NCBI RefSeq assembly: GCF_016481275.1
Contig: NZ_JAEMNW010000006.1
Location: forward strand, 1 to 64,000
Direction of reading: 5' to 3'
Source of the DNA: Antrihabitans auranticaus
GTDB lineage: Bacteria > Actinomycetota > Actinomycetes > Mycobacteriales > Mycobacteriaceae
Length of the DNA: 64,000 bases
The notes beneath the pieces are model-generated. The model worked only from the letters and a program-made list of their open reading frames with translations. It was not told the origin of the DNA and did not search any database. The position numbers were made by a program, and so were the translations under genes. Shown here piece by piece: positions 26,259 through 35,838 of the stretch (within the stretch, counting starts at the first letter, position 1; every line of letters starts with the position of its first letter).

Positions 26259-27755
26259 TCAGTCCGGTTCGCCGTATTCGTCGAACCAGTGCGCGAGTTT
26301 GCCGCGTCGACTCACCGCACGCAGACGACGCTCGGCGACCTCTCGGGTCTTGGTGGTGGTGACGATCAGCAGTTCGTCGCCGACCTCGATCCGAGTGTCG
26401 GGTTGCGGGACGAACGTGTGGCCCTCCCGGATGATCAAGGTGATGACACTGGGGTCGGGTAACCGGAGTTCGAGGACGGAGACGTCGTGCAGCCGAGACA
26501 TCGGCAGCACCCGCATCGTCAGCAGCTCGGCTTCCAGGACGTCGAGCGGTGCGGACTCCACCTGAATTTCTCTCGCGGTATCGCGCCGGATCAGGCCCAT
26601 CCGATGCGCTATCGGCTGCAGGCTCGGTCCCTGAACAAGGGTGAAGACCACCACCAGAATGAACACGATGTTGAGTAGGCGGCCGCTGTCGGCCACGCCC
26701 TCGACGATCGGGAAAGTAGCCAGCACGATCGGCACCGCACCACGCAGCCCGGCCCACGACAGGAAGACCTGCTCCTGCCATGGCACCTGAAAGCCCGCGA
26801 GTGAAATCACCACCGACAGTGGGCGGCCGAGCAACAGCAGTACGGTTCCGATGACGACCGCCGGAATCAGATCGTCGACCAGTTCGCTCGGCGTGACAAG
26901 CAGACCGAGCAGAACGAACAGACCGATCTGCGCGAGCCACCCGAGCCCCTCCGCGAACGAACGTGTCGCCGCGCGGTGCGGCAAACCGGAGTTCGCGAGC
27001 ACGACTGCTGCGAGGTACGCCGCAAGGAACCCGCTGGCGTGGGCGCTGCCGGCTGCCGCAAACGCCACCATGCCGAGCCCGAACGTGGCGAGCGGATACA
27101 GACCCGATGCGGGCAGAGCGATGCGGCGCAGGGCGGTCGCACCGAGGAAGCCGCCCGCCAGCCCGATGGCGGCTCCGATCGCCAACTCGTAGATCAACTC
27201 GTACGCGGCGTGGACCGGTGAGAACGCCAGTGGCGTAGCGCTGAAAATGAGAACGAGGATCACGGCGGGGGCGTCGTTGAACCCTGATTCGGCTTCGAGC
27301 ATGCCGGCTACGCGTCTCGGCAGCGGCAGGACTCGCAGGACCGAAAACACCGCGGCGGCGTCCGTGGAGGAGACGATCGCGCCGAGCAGCAGCGCGAGTT
27401 GCCAGTCGAAGCCGAGCAGAAAGTGTGCGCCCGCCGCAGCGACAAGCATGCTGACGCCGACTCCGAGCGTGGCGAGGACGCTGGCGTGCGGAATCACCTT
27501 GCGGATATCGCCGAACCGCGTTGCGAGACCACCCTCGACGAGAATGACGGCGAGCGCCGCGGTGCCGATGTCCCGCGCGAGTTGCACGTCGTCGAATTCC
27601 AGACCCAGACCGTCCTCGCCGAGCAGGACGCCGACACCCAGGAACAGCAGCAGACTGGGCAAGCCCGCCCGGCTTGCGAGCCGAGTGGCAACAATGCTGG
27701 CCAGCAGCACAAGTCCACCGGCGAGCAACGCCAGGTAGAGCTGCTGCAACGACAT
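26259..27755 (-). CDS. K+(Na+)/H+ antiporter, CPA1/NhaP2 type with TrkA-C domain
   Basis: A 498-residue antiporter. About 12 helices span residues 1-400 (key motifs ESGFNDAPAV and FLSWAGLRGAVPIVLA), and the C-terminal ~90 residues are a TrkA-C (RCK-C) regulatory domain ending with EVGDELLIVTTT. It exchanges cytosolic K+ or Na+ for protons. ATG 27755 matches family N-termini. It is divergent from a TrkA-type NAD-binding protein, which suggests joint K+ homeostasis. Confidence 0.85.
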   Translation of the reverse strand: MSLQQLYLALLAGGLVLLASIVATRLASRAGLPSLLLFLGVGVLLGEDGLGLEFDDVQLARDIGTAALAVILVEGGLATRFGDIRKVIPHASVLATLGVGVSMLVAAAGAHFLLGFDWQLALLLGAIVSSTDAAAVFSVLRVLPLPRRVAGMLEAESGFNDAPAVILVLIFSATPLAFSPVHAAYELIYELAIGAAIGLAGGFLGATALRRIALPASGLYPLATFGLGMVAFAAAGSAHASGFLAAYLAAVVLANSGLPHRAATRSFAEGLGWLAQIGLFVLLGLLVTPSELVDDLIPAVVIGTVLLLLGRPLSVVISLAGFQVPWQEQVFLSWAGLRGAVPIVLATFPIVEGVADSGRLLNIVFILVVVFTLVQGPSLQPIAHRMGLIRRDTAREIQVESAPLDVLEAELLTMRVLPMSRLHDVSVLELRLPDPSVITLIIREGHTFVPQPDTRIEVGDELLIVTTTKTREVAERRLRAVSRRGKLAHWFDEYGEPD

Positions 27756-27901
27756 TTTCGCCCCCGTTTGGTCAAGGTGTGGCCCCGCCAGTAAATCAGT
27801 ACAAATCACCGGGTGCGCGGTGCGGCTCCGAAGGTCGGTGGCGCTGTCGATGCGTCATGATGACTTCGTGCACCGGGAGGGTGCGGTTGAGGAGCGGAGC
27901 A

Positions 27902-28585
27902 ATGCGAATCGGTATCGCCGGGGCGGGAGCAGTCGGCCGTTCGGTCGCGCAAGAACTGCTCGACGCCGGGCACAAGGTCCTGCTGATCGAACACGAACCT
28001 CGCCGCTACGAACCGCACACGGTGCCCGCCGCCGACTGGTTGCTCGCCGACGCGTGTGAGTTGGCCGCGCTCGAAGACTGCGGGATGGAACTCTGCGACG
28101 TGATGATCGCCGCGACCGGCGACGACAAATCGAACCTCGCGGCAGCGTTGCTCGCCAAGACCGAGTTCGGTGTGCAGCGGGTCGTGGCACGAGTCAACGA
28201 AACCCGAAACGAATGGCTCTTCACCGAGGCGTGGGGAGTCGATGTCGCGGTGTCGACGCCGCTTGCCATGGTTGCGGGCGTCGAGGGCGCCATCGACGTC
28301 GGGCACCTCGTGCGCCTACGCGGGTTGCGTCAGGGCAAAGCCAATCTCGCGAAGCTGACCCTGCCGGTAGGTAGCCCGCTCGTCGGCAAGACGGTCGGCG
28401 AGGTTGCTCTGCCCGAGAACACGGCTTTGATCACGGTGCTTCGTGGCAACGCCGTGATCCTGCCCCAGCCCGACGACGTGCTCGAGGATGGCGACGAACT
28501 GCTGTTCGTCGCCGACGGTGCCGGTGAGAATTTGATCCGTGCGGTTATTCACGGGCCACCCCCACTGCGTAGCACCTCCCCCTGA
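27902..28585 (+). CDS. TrkA family potassium uptake regulatory protein
   Basis: A 227-residue cytosolic protein. The N-terminal RCK-N Rossmann fold opens with MRIGIAGAGAVGRSVAQEL (GxGxxG), and a TrkA-C domain follows from ~145 (GSPLVGKTVGEVALPE). It binds NAD(H) or ATP and gates a K+ transport partner. No Trk/Ktr membrane subunit is nearby, so the partner is elsewhere or is the divergent antiporter. ATG 27902 follows a GGAGCGGAG-type ribosome binding site; upstream open frame is antisense to the antiporter. Confidence 0.83.
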   Translation: MRIGIAGAGAVGRSVAQELLDAGHKVLLIEHEPRRYEPHTVPAADWLLADACELAALEDCGMELCDVMIAATGDDKSNLAAALLAKTEFGVQRVVARVNETRNEWLFTEAWGVDVAVSTPLAMVAGVEGAIDVGHLVRLRGLRQGKANLAKLTLPVGSPLVGKTVGEVALPENTALITVLRGNAVILPQPDDVLEDGDELLFVADGAGENLIRAVIHGPPPLRSTSP

Positions 28586-28627
28586 CTGGCACATGAGCGC
28601 GGATTCACCTTGCCGGAGCGCCGCGAA

Positions 28628-29263
28628 TCACAGAGCCGGCGTGTGTGACATGTAGTGCGCCGCAAGGGTTATGCGCTGTTCATCGATATCGGGCAGTGGG
28701 TAGAGCGGCCGCGTCAGGGTTGCGCCCGAAAACATATGCATCATCGAGAACAACGTGACGCGCCGCGAACGCTCGGGAATGTCGGCAAGCAGTCCTAGTC
28801 CGTCCGTCAGTTCGAATACGCCCTCGTAGAGCTTCGGCAGGGAAGGCGCAACCATGTCTCGCAACTCGACGTCGGTTCGCGCCGCCATCATCAGTTCCCG
28901 CCAGACGTCGGTCAGTGGTGCCGAGGACGAGTACGCGAGAAATTCGAGCGCAGACCGGCGCGGGTCGGGCCGCGTTGCCAGTGCTTCGGCAGCCTCGGCG
29001 TAGGAATCGAGGATGCGGTCGGTTACATCGTTGGCGACCTTCGCCATCAGTGCAAGACGCGAATCGAACTGGCGGAACATCGCCCCGACCGAGAGTCCCG
29101 CTCGCGTGCAGATCTCCTTGACTGTCGTGCGGTAGTACCCGACCTCGAGGATCGTTTCGATAGCTGCCTCGGTCAGCCTGTCGACGGTCGCGTCCCGGCG
29201 CTCTTGTTGTGTTCGCCGCGAAACCGGCCGCACTGGCGTCATCGACCCATTATGTCGCGCCAC
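28628..29263 (-). CDS. TetR family transcriptional regulator
   Basis: A 211-residue regulator. The HTH is TTVKEICTRAGLSVGAMFRQF, and the C-terminal domain does not match a group I can name. GTG 29263 starts the frame; ATG 29242 is an alternative. It faces the lipase gene at 29357 and a small inverted repeat overlaps that gene's promoter, so it is the likely repressor of the two lipases. Confidence 0.75.
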   Translation of the reverse strand: MARHNGSMTPVRPVSRRTQQERRDATVDRLTEAAIETILEVGYYRTTVKEICTRAGLSVGAMFRQFDSRLALMAKVANDVTDRILDSYAEAAEALATRPDPRRSALEFLAYSSSAPLTDVWRELMMAARTDVELRDMVAPSLPKLYEGVFELTDGLGLLADIPERSRRVTLFSMMHMFSGATLTRPLYPLPDIDEQRITLAAHYMSHTPAL

Positions 29264-29269
29264 GAGAAA

Positions 29270-29308
29270 TTGACATCCCAGTCCGCTTAATGCAGTATCG
29301 TACAGATA
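29270..29308 (+). promoter_or_regulatory. Lipase promoter with overlapping inverted repeat
   Basis: TTGACA (29270-29275) and CAGTAT (29293-29298) with a 17-bp spacer form a plausible promoter for the lipase pair. TATC-GTACA-GATA (29296-29308) overlaps its -10, as a TetR operator would. Confidence 0.45.
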
Positions 29309-29356
29309 GAGAGCGATCGATTCCTTTCTTAATTACCAACCTGCAAAGGAGCAGAA

Positions 29357-30817
29357 GTGTCGATGTGCCAGCTGTCGCCAAGATCCCTTCGCGGCCCACT
29401 TCTCGTCATATCGACAGTTCTCTGCATGCAGATCGTGCCGATGTCGGGCACCTCTGCTGAGCCCTCAGGGGACGCGGGCTCACCCGTGATTGTGGCGCCG
29501 GTGTTGCCATTTCCGGTCCCGCCCGCTCCGCCCTACCTTGATCCCGCCTTCTACAACCCCGAACAGGCAGTTGTCGATGCGGCAGAACCCGGACAGATTC
29601 TCGCGGCGCGTGAAGTCAACGTTGCCAACCTCTGGGTGTTCCCGCTCAACGTCGACGCGTGGCAACTCTCCTATCGGTCGACGAATACGCGCGGCGAGGC
29701 AATCCCCGCAGTCGCGACGCTGATGAAGCCACGAGATACCACGCCACAAGGATTGGTGTCGTTCCAATTCGGCGAGGACTCGTTGTCGTTCAACTGCTCC
29801 GCGTCGTACGCACTCCAACAAGCCTCTCTGCCGAATCCGCTGAACTCGATCCACCAGGCGGAATTCATCGAAGTCCAAGGACTGTTGCAAGCCGGAAACG
29901 CGGTCGTTGTTCCCGACCATGAGGGCCCGCATTCCGGCTACGGCGCGGGACCACTCGGTGCGCGCATCGTTTTGGACGGCATCCGCGCGTCGGAGGCGTT
30001 GCCGCAAGCTCGCTTGTCCGGCGCAGCAACGAGAACTGCGATGTGGGGATACTCGGGTGGTGCAATTCCGACCGCGCACGCGGCCGAACTCGCGCCGAGT
30101 TATGCGCCCGAACTCAATCTGGTCGGTTCGGTGACTGGCGGGCTGGTCACCAACATTCGCGACGTTGTGAACTACAACAACGGAACCTCGGTACTCGGGG
30201 GGTTCATCCTGGCCGCGCTGTTCGGCGTATCGCATGAGTACCCAGTTGTCGCAGACTATCTCGACAAGCATCTGAACCCGCTAGGGCAAGGTTTGCGGAC
30301 ACTGAAAACGGGCCAGTGCAACGGGTTCCAGCCGATGACATTCCCGTTCGTGAATATTCTCGGCCTGTTCGACAATCCCGATCCGCTCGCTGCTCCCGAA
30401 CTCCAAGCCGTATTGGACGAATTGAATCTCGGGCACTCGGTTCCCGCGATACCGATCTACATCTACCAGTCCGTGTTAGACGAAATCGTGCCTCCCGGAC
30501 CGGTTAACACTCTCGTCGACAGGTACTGTGCCGATCCCGAAGCGTCGGTTCACTTCACGCGCGACCACCTCAGTGAGCACATCGTCGCCGCGGTCGCCGG
30601 TGCCCCGAGCGCTTTGTTGTGGATCCAGGACCGGTTGTCAGGTGTCCCAGCCGAAAAGGGTTGCACAACAAATGATGTGCTGACCCAGATCGCCCAGCCG
30701 GGAGCGTCGACAAGCTCGTCAGCGTCGTCGGAAATAGCTTGGCCTCGTTGTTCTACGCACCTGTCGGGCGCTAGCCCACTTCTCAAAGGACCTGATCGTG
30801 AGTTTTATCCGCAATAA
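29357..30817 (+). CDS. Secreted LIP-family lipase, C-terminus frameshifted
   Basis: A 486-residue exported esterase/lipase of the Candida lipase A-like secretory family. A signal peptide ends near SGTSA-EP (34/35). The nucleophile is S233 in GYSGGA, with acid and His candidates in VLDEIVPP and HLSEHI. GTG 29357 has AAAGGAG. The last ~37 residues look wrong: shifting frame at the GGG before AGCGTCG (about 30702) gives VDKLVSVVGNSLASLFYAPVGR and a TAG at 30772-30774, clear of the next gene. As written the frame runs 20 bases into that gene. One missing base, real or an assembly error, explains this; the catalytic core is intact. Confidence 0.82.
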   Translation: MSMCQLSPRSLRGPLLVISTVLCMQIVPMSGTSAEPSGDAGSPVIVAPVLPFPVPPAPPYLDPAFYNPEQAVVDAAEPGQILAAREVNVANLWVFPLNVDAWQLSYRSTNTRGEAIPAVATLMKPRDTTPQGLVSFQFGEDSLSFNCSASYALQQASLPNPLNSIHQAEFIEVQGLLQAGNAVVVPDHEGPHSGYGAGPLGARIVLDGIRASEALPQARLSGAATRTAMWGYSGGAIPTAHAAELAPSYAPELNLVGSVTGGLVTNIRDVVNYNNGTSVLGGFILAALFGVSHEYPVVADYLDKHLNPLGQGLRTLKTGQCNGFQPMTFPFVNILGLFDNPDPLAAPELQAVLDELNLGHSVPAIPIYIYQSVLDEIVPPGPVNTLVDRYCADPEASVHFTRDHLSEHIVAAVAGAPSALLWIQDRLSGVPAEKGCTTNDVLTQIAQPGASTSSSASSEIAWPRCSTHLSGASPLLKGPDREFYPQ

Positions 30818-32096
30818 CTTCGCCCGGATACTCGTTGCAACAGCAATGTGTGCCGGGGTAGGAGCAGCAACGGCGGATGCAGATCCGTTGCCACCTATGC
30901 CGGGCGATCAGAATCAATTACCGGAGTTACCAAGCGAATCGGACGTATATCCGTTCTTTCCGCTCCCCACCCCGGCCGACGACCCGTGGTACACCGACCC
31001 AGAGAATCTCGACTCGATGGCGAATGGCGATATCGTCCGGAGCCGCGATGTCCAGCACTACATGTTCGGCCTGCCCTGGCCCGTCGCCACTCGCCAAATC
31101 CTCTATCGCAGCACCAATTCACACGACCAGCCCATAGTCACTGCCACGACGGTGCTCACGCCCGGAATTCCGTGGGCCGGCGGACCACGCCCACTCGTTT
31201 CGTACCAGGAGGCTATCGACGGTCTCGCGCAAGTCTGCAATCCGTCGTACACGCTGCGCGCAGGGACATTCAAAGAATCCTCGGCTGTGCAATCGTTCCT
31301 CGTTCAGGGCTACGCAGTAGCAATACCCGACTTCAACGGAAAGACCAACGCCTACCTCTCCACCGGGGAGGGACACATGGTGCTCGACGGAATCCGCGCC
31401 GCGCAGCGTGATCCGGCACTCGGACTCGCAAACTCCCCTGTCGCACTCCTGGGTTACTCGGGCGGGGCAAGTGGCACCGGATTCGCTGCCGAGCAGCACC
31501 ACAACTACGCGCCCGAACTGAACATCGTCGGGGCCGCGTTCGGCGGAATTCCAGGCGACAAAGTGGGTATCGCCGAGTTCGGTGCCTCCCACGCAGCGGG
31601 GCAAGCCAACTTCACCCTCTGGCTCGCTGTCGTCTCACTCAGCCGGGAGTATCCGGAGGTATTCGGCCACTACGACGAGTTCCTCACCCCCGAGGGAGTA
31701 GCTCTCGCCAACGACATGAACGACCGCTGTCTTTACACCGGCGCCGCTACCGGCGCGTTCCGGCCAATGTCCGGGTATCTCCGAGATCCGGACTTTCTGC
31801 GCTCCCCCGAGATCCGAAGCCTTCTGGAAAACCTGAGCTTCGGGCAACCGCAGAATCGACCGGATATCCCGCTGTTCACCTTCCACTCGACGACCGACCA
31901 ACTTCTGCCCTTCGAAGCCGCCTACGAAACGACGCTGCAGAAGTACTGCGCAATGGGCGTCGACGTGCGGTTCTATCCCGTCCCGGTCAGCGAGCACATC
32001 AGCGGCGAGGTCTTCGGCTATGTGCCTGCGACGCTGTGGGTCACCGCCGTGTTGCGTGGTGTCACGCCCGAACCGAGCAATTGCCCTGCGACATAG
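30798..32096 (+). CDS. Secreted LIP-family lipase
   Basis: A 432-residue secreted lipase. The signal peptide covers about residues 1-28 (cleavage near ATADA-DP). The family block DPWYTDPENLD...GDIVRSRDVQ precedes the alpha/beta-hydrolase core. Catalytic S221 is in GYSGGA, with likely Asp in STTDQLLP and His in VSEHISGE. It resembles the lipase at 55491 more than its direct neighbour, sharing the DQNQLP start. GTG start, 23 bp after the repaired stop of the first lipase, so the two are one operon. Confidence 0.85.
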   Translation: MSFIRNNFARILVATAMCAGVGAATADADPLPPMPGDQNQLPELPSESDVYPFFPLPTPADDPWYTDPENLDSMANGDIVRSRDVQHYMFGLPWPVATRQILYRSTNSHDQPIVTATTVLTPGIPWAGGPRPLVSYQEAIDGLAQVCNPSYTLRAGTFKESSAVQSFLVQGYAVAIPDFNGKTNAYLSTGEGHMVLDGIRAAQRDPALGLANSPVALLGYSGGASGTGFAAEQHHNYAPELNIVGAAFGGIPGDKVGIAEFGASHAAGQANFTLWLAVVSLSREYPEVFGHYDEFLTPEGVALANDMNDRCLYTGAATGAFRPMSGYLRDPDFLRSPEIRSLLENLSFGQPQNRPDIPLFTFHSTTDQLLPFEAAYETTLQKYCAMGVDVRFYPVPVSEHISGEVFGYVPATLWVTAVLRGVTPEPSNCPAT

Positions 32097-32104
32097 CGGC
32101 GCCG

Positions 32105-32950
32105 TCAGCTTTGCAGAAAAGCCAGGAGATCGGCGTTGATCGTCTCGGCCTGGGTGGTCGGCATGCCGTGCGGAAAGTCCTTGTAGGTCTTCAAGGTTCC
32201 GTTCTGCAAGAGGTCGGCCGAGAGTGGACCGGAGTCCGCGTAGGGAACGATCTGATCGTCTTCGCTGTGCATCACGAGCACAGGCACGGTGATCTTCTTC
32301 AGGTCCTCGGTGAAATCGGTCTGCGAGAAGGCGACGATGCCGTCGTAATGGGCCTTCGCGCCGCCCATCATGCCCTGGCGCCACCAGTTCTGGATGACGG
32401 CCTCCTGTGCTTCGACGCCTGGCCGGTTGAAGCCGTAGAACGGTCCCGCCGGTAGGTCGCGGTAGAACTTCGACCGGTTCGCCGCCAACTGTGCCTGCAG
32501 ATCGTCGAACACCGATTTGGGTAGCCCGCCCGGATTGGCGTCGGTCTGCACCATCAGCGGCGGAACGGCGCACAGCAACGCAGCCTTGGCGGCGCGGCCC
32601 TCGCCGTGCCGCGCCAAATAGTGGACGACCTCGCCACCGCCCGTGGAATGCCCGACGTGAATTGCGTCGTGCAGATCGAGATGCTCGACCAGAGCGGCGA
32701 GGTCGTCGGCATAGTGATCCATGTCGTGGCCGTCGCCGGTCTGCGACGATCTGCCGTGCCCGCGCCGGTCGTGGGCGATGACCCGGTAACCGTGCTGAAG
32801 GAAGAACAACAGCTGGGCATCCCAGTCGTCGGCCGACAACGGCCAGCCGTGACTGAACACGATCGGCTGACCGCTACCCCAGTCCTTGTAGAAGATCTCC
32901 GTGCCGTCCGCGGTCGTGATCATTCCCATGGATGCATCTTGGAGGTTCAT
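32105..32950 (-). CDS. Alpha/beta hydrolase, non-haem chloroperoxidase-like esterase
   Basis: A 281-residue soluble hydrolase. The N-terminus [16 protein letters not shown], oxyanion-region [14 protein letters not shown], nucleophile elbow GHSTGG, acid in [10 protein letters not shown] and His in FPHGMPTTQ are typical of the group. These proteins are esterases that also show perhydrolase/haloperoxidase activity in vitro. ATG 32950 or ATG 32929 could be the start; neither has a good ribosome binding site, and relatives start at the second. It is convergent with the lipase operon and divergent from the phospholipase D gene. Confidence 0.85.
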   Translation of the reverse strand: MNLQDASMGMITTADGTEIFYKDWGSGQPIVFSHGWPLSADDWDAQLLFFLQHGYRVIAHDRRGHGRSSQTGDGHDMDHYADDLAALVEHLDLHDAIHVGHSTGGGEVVHYLARHGEGRAAKAALLCAVPPLMVQTDANPGGLPKSVFDDLQAQLAANRSKFYRDLPAGPFYGFNRPGVEAQEAVIQNWWRQGMMGGAKAHYDGIVAFSQTDFTEDLKKITVPVLVMHSEDDQIVPYADSGPLSADLLQNGTLKTYKDFPHGMPTTQAETINADLLAFLQS

Positions 32951-32990
32951 GCGCGCTCACGCAATGGGCCGTGTGCTCTAGCCTTACGAC

Positions 32991-34463
32991 GTGGATGCGC
33001 TCTCCGGGCCGGCAACATCGATTCTCACGCCGGGGGAAACCTGCTGGCGCTTGGAACGAGCCGAGCGACTTGCCTACATCGTCGATGCCGCCGACTACTT
33101 CCGTGCGGCGAAAGCAGCGATGCTCCAAGCCCGTAGTCGAATCATGTTGATCGGCTGGGATTTCGACACTCGAATCGAACTGGAGCCCAACGAGGCCACC
33201 CTCGAGGGCCCTAACCGACTCGGCGACTTTCTGTCGTGGCTCATCGACCGGCAGCCAGAGCTCGACATCTATTTGCTCAAGTGGGACATCGGTGTCTTCA
33301 CCGGCATCGGGCGCGGTATGCCGCCGATATTCCTGCTCAATTGGATCACCGACAAGCGCCTGCACCTTCGCGCGGATTCGGCACATCCGGTCGGCTCGGC
33401 ACATCACCAGAAGATCGTCGTGATCGACGACGCTTTCGCGTTCTGCGGTGGTATCGACATGACGGTCGAGCGCTGGGACTCCCGCGAGCACAGGGAGGTC
33501 GACGAGCGACGGACCGACCCCGGTGGCGCGCAGCACGGCCCCTGGCATGACGCGACCGTCGCAGTCGACGGCGCGGTCGCGGGAGCGCTCGGCGAACTCG
33601 CCCGCGATCGATGGTTCACTGCTTCAGGCGAAGAGTTGGCGCCGATCGACGCGGGCGATGCCCATGTGTGGCCGGACTTTCTGGAGCCGACACTGCGCGG
33701 CGTCGATGTCGGAATCGCGAGGACCCGGCCTGAATTCGCGGCGCATGAAGAGGTCCGCGAGATCGAAGCGCTGTACCTGGCCGCCATTCTGTCGGCGCGG
33801 GACACGCTCTACATCGAGAGTCAGTACCTCGCCGCACGGACTCTTGCCGATGCGATCGCGCAACGACTCCAAGACCCCGAGTGTCCAGAGATCGTGCTCG
33901 TTCTTCCTCGCCACGCCGAGGGCTGGCTCGAGCAGAAAGCCATGGACGGTGCACGGCACCGATTGCTGCACCTGCTGTGGGAGGCGGACAAGCACGGCCG
34001 GTTCCGTGCCTACTATCCGGTGACTGCTGCGGGATCGCCGATCTACGTACACGCGAAGGTCCTCGTGATGGACGACCGACTGTTTCGGATCGGTTCCTCC
34101 AATCTCAACAATCGTTCGATGGGTTTCGACACCGAGTGTGACCTCGCGGTCGAAGGTGTGCCCGGCGTAACCGCCATCCGCGACGATCTGCTCTGTGAGC
34201 ACCTGGGTGTCACCGAATCCGAACTCGCAGAAGCGATCCACGCTGCCGAAAGTTCGGTGATCGGCGCTATCGAGGTGCTGCGCGAGCAGCCCGGCCGGAC
34301 GTTGGTGCCCTTCGAGCCCGACGATGTCGAGGGGGAAGACAACGTCCTTGCCGAGAACGAGTTGATGGACCCCGAGAGTCCGCCGGCGTTGCTGCCGGAG
34401 TGGATTCGCACCGCTCAGGCCGCTGCGTTGAAGTCGACGAGTATTTTTTCGACCGGCCGATAG
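32991..34463 (+). CDS. Phospholipase D-like (HKD) protein
   Basis: A 490-residue protein with two HxKxxxxD active-site motifs: H139/K141/D146 in SAHHQKIVVIDD and H354/K356/D361 in YVHAKVLVMDD, the latter followed by GSSNLNNRS. This is the arrangement of phospholipase D/cardiolipin-synthase enzymes, which exchange phosphatidyl head groups. No signal peptide or TM helix is evident at the N-terminus. GTG start. Its 3' end overlaps the HNH gene on the other strand by 49 bp. Confidence 0.83.
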   Translation: MDALSGPATSILTPGETCWRLERAERLAYIVDAADYFRAAKAAMLQARSRIMLIGWDFDTRIELEPNEATLEGPNRLGDFLSWLIDRQPELDIYLLKWDIGVFTGIGRGMPPIFLLNWITDKRLHLRADSAHPVGSAHHQKIVVIDDAFAFCGGIDMTVERWDSREHREVDERRTDPGGAQHGPWHDATVAVDGAVAGALGELARDRWFTASGEELAPIDAGDAHVWPDFLEPTLRGVDVGIARTRPEFAAHEEVREIEALYLAAILSARDTLYIESQYLAARTLADAIAQRLQDPECPEIVLVLPRHAEGWLEQKAMDGARHRLLHLLWEADKHGRFRAYYPVTAAGSPIYVHAKVLVMDDRLFRIGSSNLNNRSMGFDTECDLAVEGVPGVTAIRDDLLCEHLGVTESELAEAIHAAESSVIGAIEVLREQPGRTLVPFEPDDVEGEDNVLAENELMDPESPPALLPEWIRTAQAAALKSTSIFSTGR

Positions 34464-35752
34464 TAGTCGATCCGCACCGGAAGGGGCCTCGGCAACGGTG
34501 GTGCCGTGGATCGGTAGCGGTGCCCTGTCGGGGTCGTGAACACGTACCGATGCAGGCCTCCTCGTGCACTGTCGACCCGTCGACTGGTCCAGCCGGGCGC
34601 TTGTTTGGCGTGATTGCACGCCTCGCACAGTCCGGCGCCGTTTTCGGCGGTTGTCGCTCTACCGTTCTCGTGGGGTTCGATGTGGTCGTTGTGCCTGATC
34701 GGCGCTCCGCAGTACGGCGTCCGGCAGGTGCGGTCGCGAATCTCGAACCACCGGGCCAAGCCGGCCGGAAAGCGACGCGCGGTGGATTCCGTTGCGGTCA
34801 TCGCGCCTGTCGCAGGGTTCGCGTAGATCCGACGCATCAACAGGGCTTCCTCCGACTCCGGATCGGATGCCGTGGCTATCCAGTCGCGCGCGACTGCTGC
34901 GGGAATCGGCCCGAATCCCGGGATGTGCGCAGGTTCCGTGCCGCCCGCCAACAACGACTGATCCGACACGACGAGGTTGACGGTGATCGGCGCCGCCTTC
35001 GGCGAATCCAGACCCGTGACGCGCCGGACGAGTAGGTCGGCCATGATCTGGGACCGCGTCCGCTTGTCGCCGTGGGCGATGACGCTGTCGGCGTCGCGAC
35101 GCAGCGTCGCATATACGGCGACGCCATCACGGACCGGTAGCAGCGCGCTGAGGTTGCTCATCGTGTCAGGGGCCGGCCGAACGCTGACACGCCGATCCGT
35201 GACGGCATTGCTGTTTCGGCGGACCACCGCTTCGACATCTATGCGCGCAACCACGCTGCGCACCAACGCAATCAACGCTTTGTCTCCGAGCCCGTATAGC
35301 CGGTCCGGGTCGGCGCACAGCTCCCGGTCTGCCACCGCCCTATCGGCGCGGCTCAGGCAGGCAGTCTCTCGAACCAGGAGCGTCGCGCGCCATTCGCTGA
35401 GCACCCCCGATTCCAGGAGTGCCAGCGTGCTCGGCATCTCGTGCACCAGCGCTTTGGCGAGTCCGAGGTGGCGCCCTCCCCAGTACGGAGACGTCCGTCG
35501 CGCCAACGCGACCTCAGCGCCGACGCCCCGCCCCCGCTGTGGCGGAGGCACGCCGGCGGCCGCATGAGCCGCTCTGCGGGACGCATCCAGATCGGCGGTC
35601 GCCTTCACTTGCGCTGCGGCACAAGAGGATTTCAGCTCCTCCAGAGCTCTGATCAGATCGATGCGGGTCCTGTCGTCCACGCTTCGATCCAGACTCGCTA
35701 GCTGGTATGCGACAGCGGCGACTGCCTGCACGATCCCCCCCGAGTCGAACAT
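34415..35752 (-). CDS. DUF222 / HNH endonuclease protein (13E12 repeat family)
   Basis: A 445-residue protein with an N-terminal DUF222 helical region and a C-terminal HNH zinc-type nuclease domain (CRTPYCGAPIRHNDHIEPH, then CEACNHAKQAPGW). Such genes occur in many copies in mycobacteria and rhodococci and may be selfish or defence-linked; function is unproven. Both nuclease halves look intact. The 49-bp convergent overlap with the phospholipase D gene suggests insertion or 3' drift. Confidence 0.85.
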   Translation of the reverse strand: MFDSGGIVQAVAAVAYQLASLDRSVDDRTRIDLIRALEELKSSCAAAQVKATADLDASRRAAHAAAGVPPPQRGRGVGAEVALARRTSPYWGGRHLGLAKALVHEMPSTLALLESGVLSEWRATLLVRETACLSRADRAVADRELCADPDRLYGLGDKALIALVRSVVARIDVEAVVRRNSNAVTDRRVSVRPAPDTMSNLSALLPVRDGVAVYATLRRDADSVIAHGDKRTRSQIMADLLVRRVTGLDSPKAAPITVNLVVSDQSLLAGGTEPAHIPGFGPIPAAVARDWIATASDPESEEALLMRRIYANPATGAMTATESTARRFPAGLARWFEIRDRTCRTPYCGAPIRHNDHIEPHENGRATTAENGAGLCEACNHAKQAPGWTSRRVDSARGGLHRYVFTTPTGHRYRSTAPPLPRPLPVRIDYYRPVEKILVDFNAAA

Positions 35753-35838
35753 GTGTTCTACACATGTCCTGCTCTCGACCTAGCGCAACACCCAGTCGGT
35801 TTGCGGCAACCGCCCCGCTCGGCGACGATTGTCGCGAC

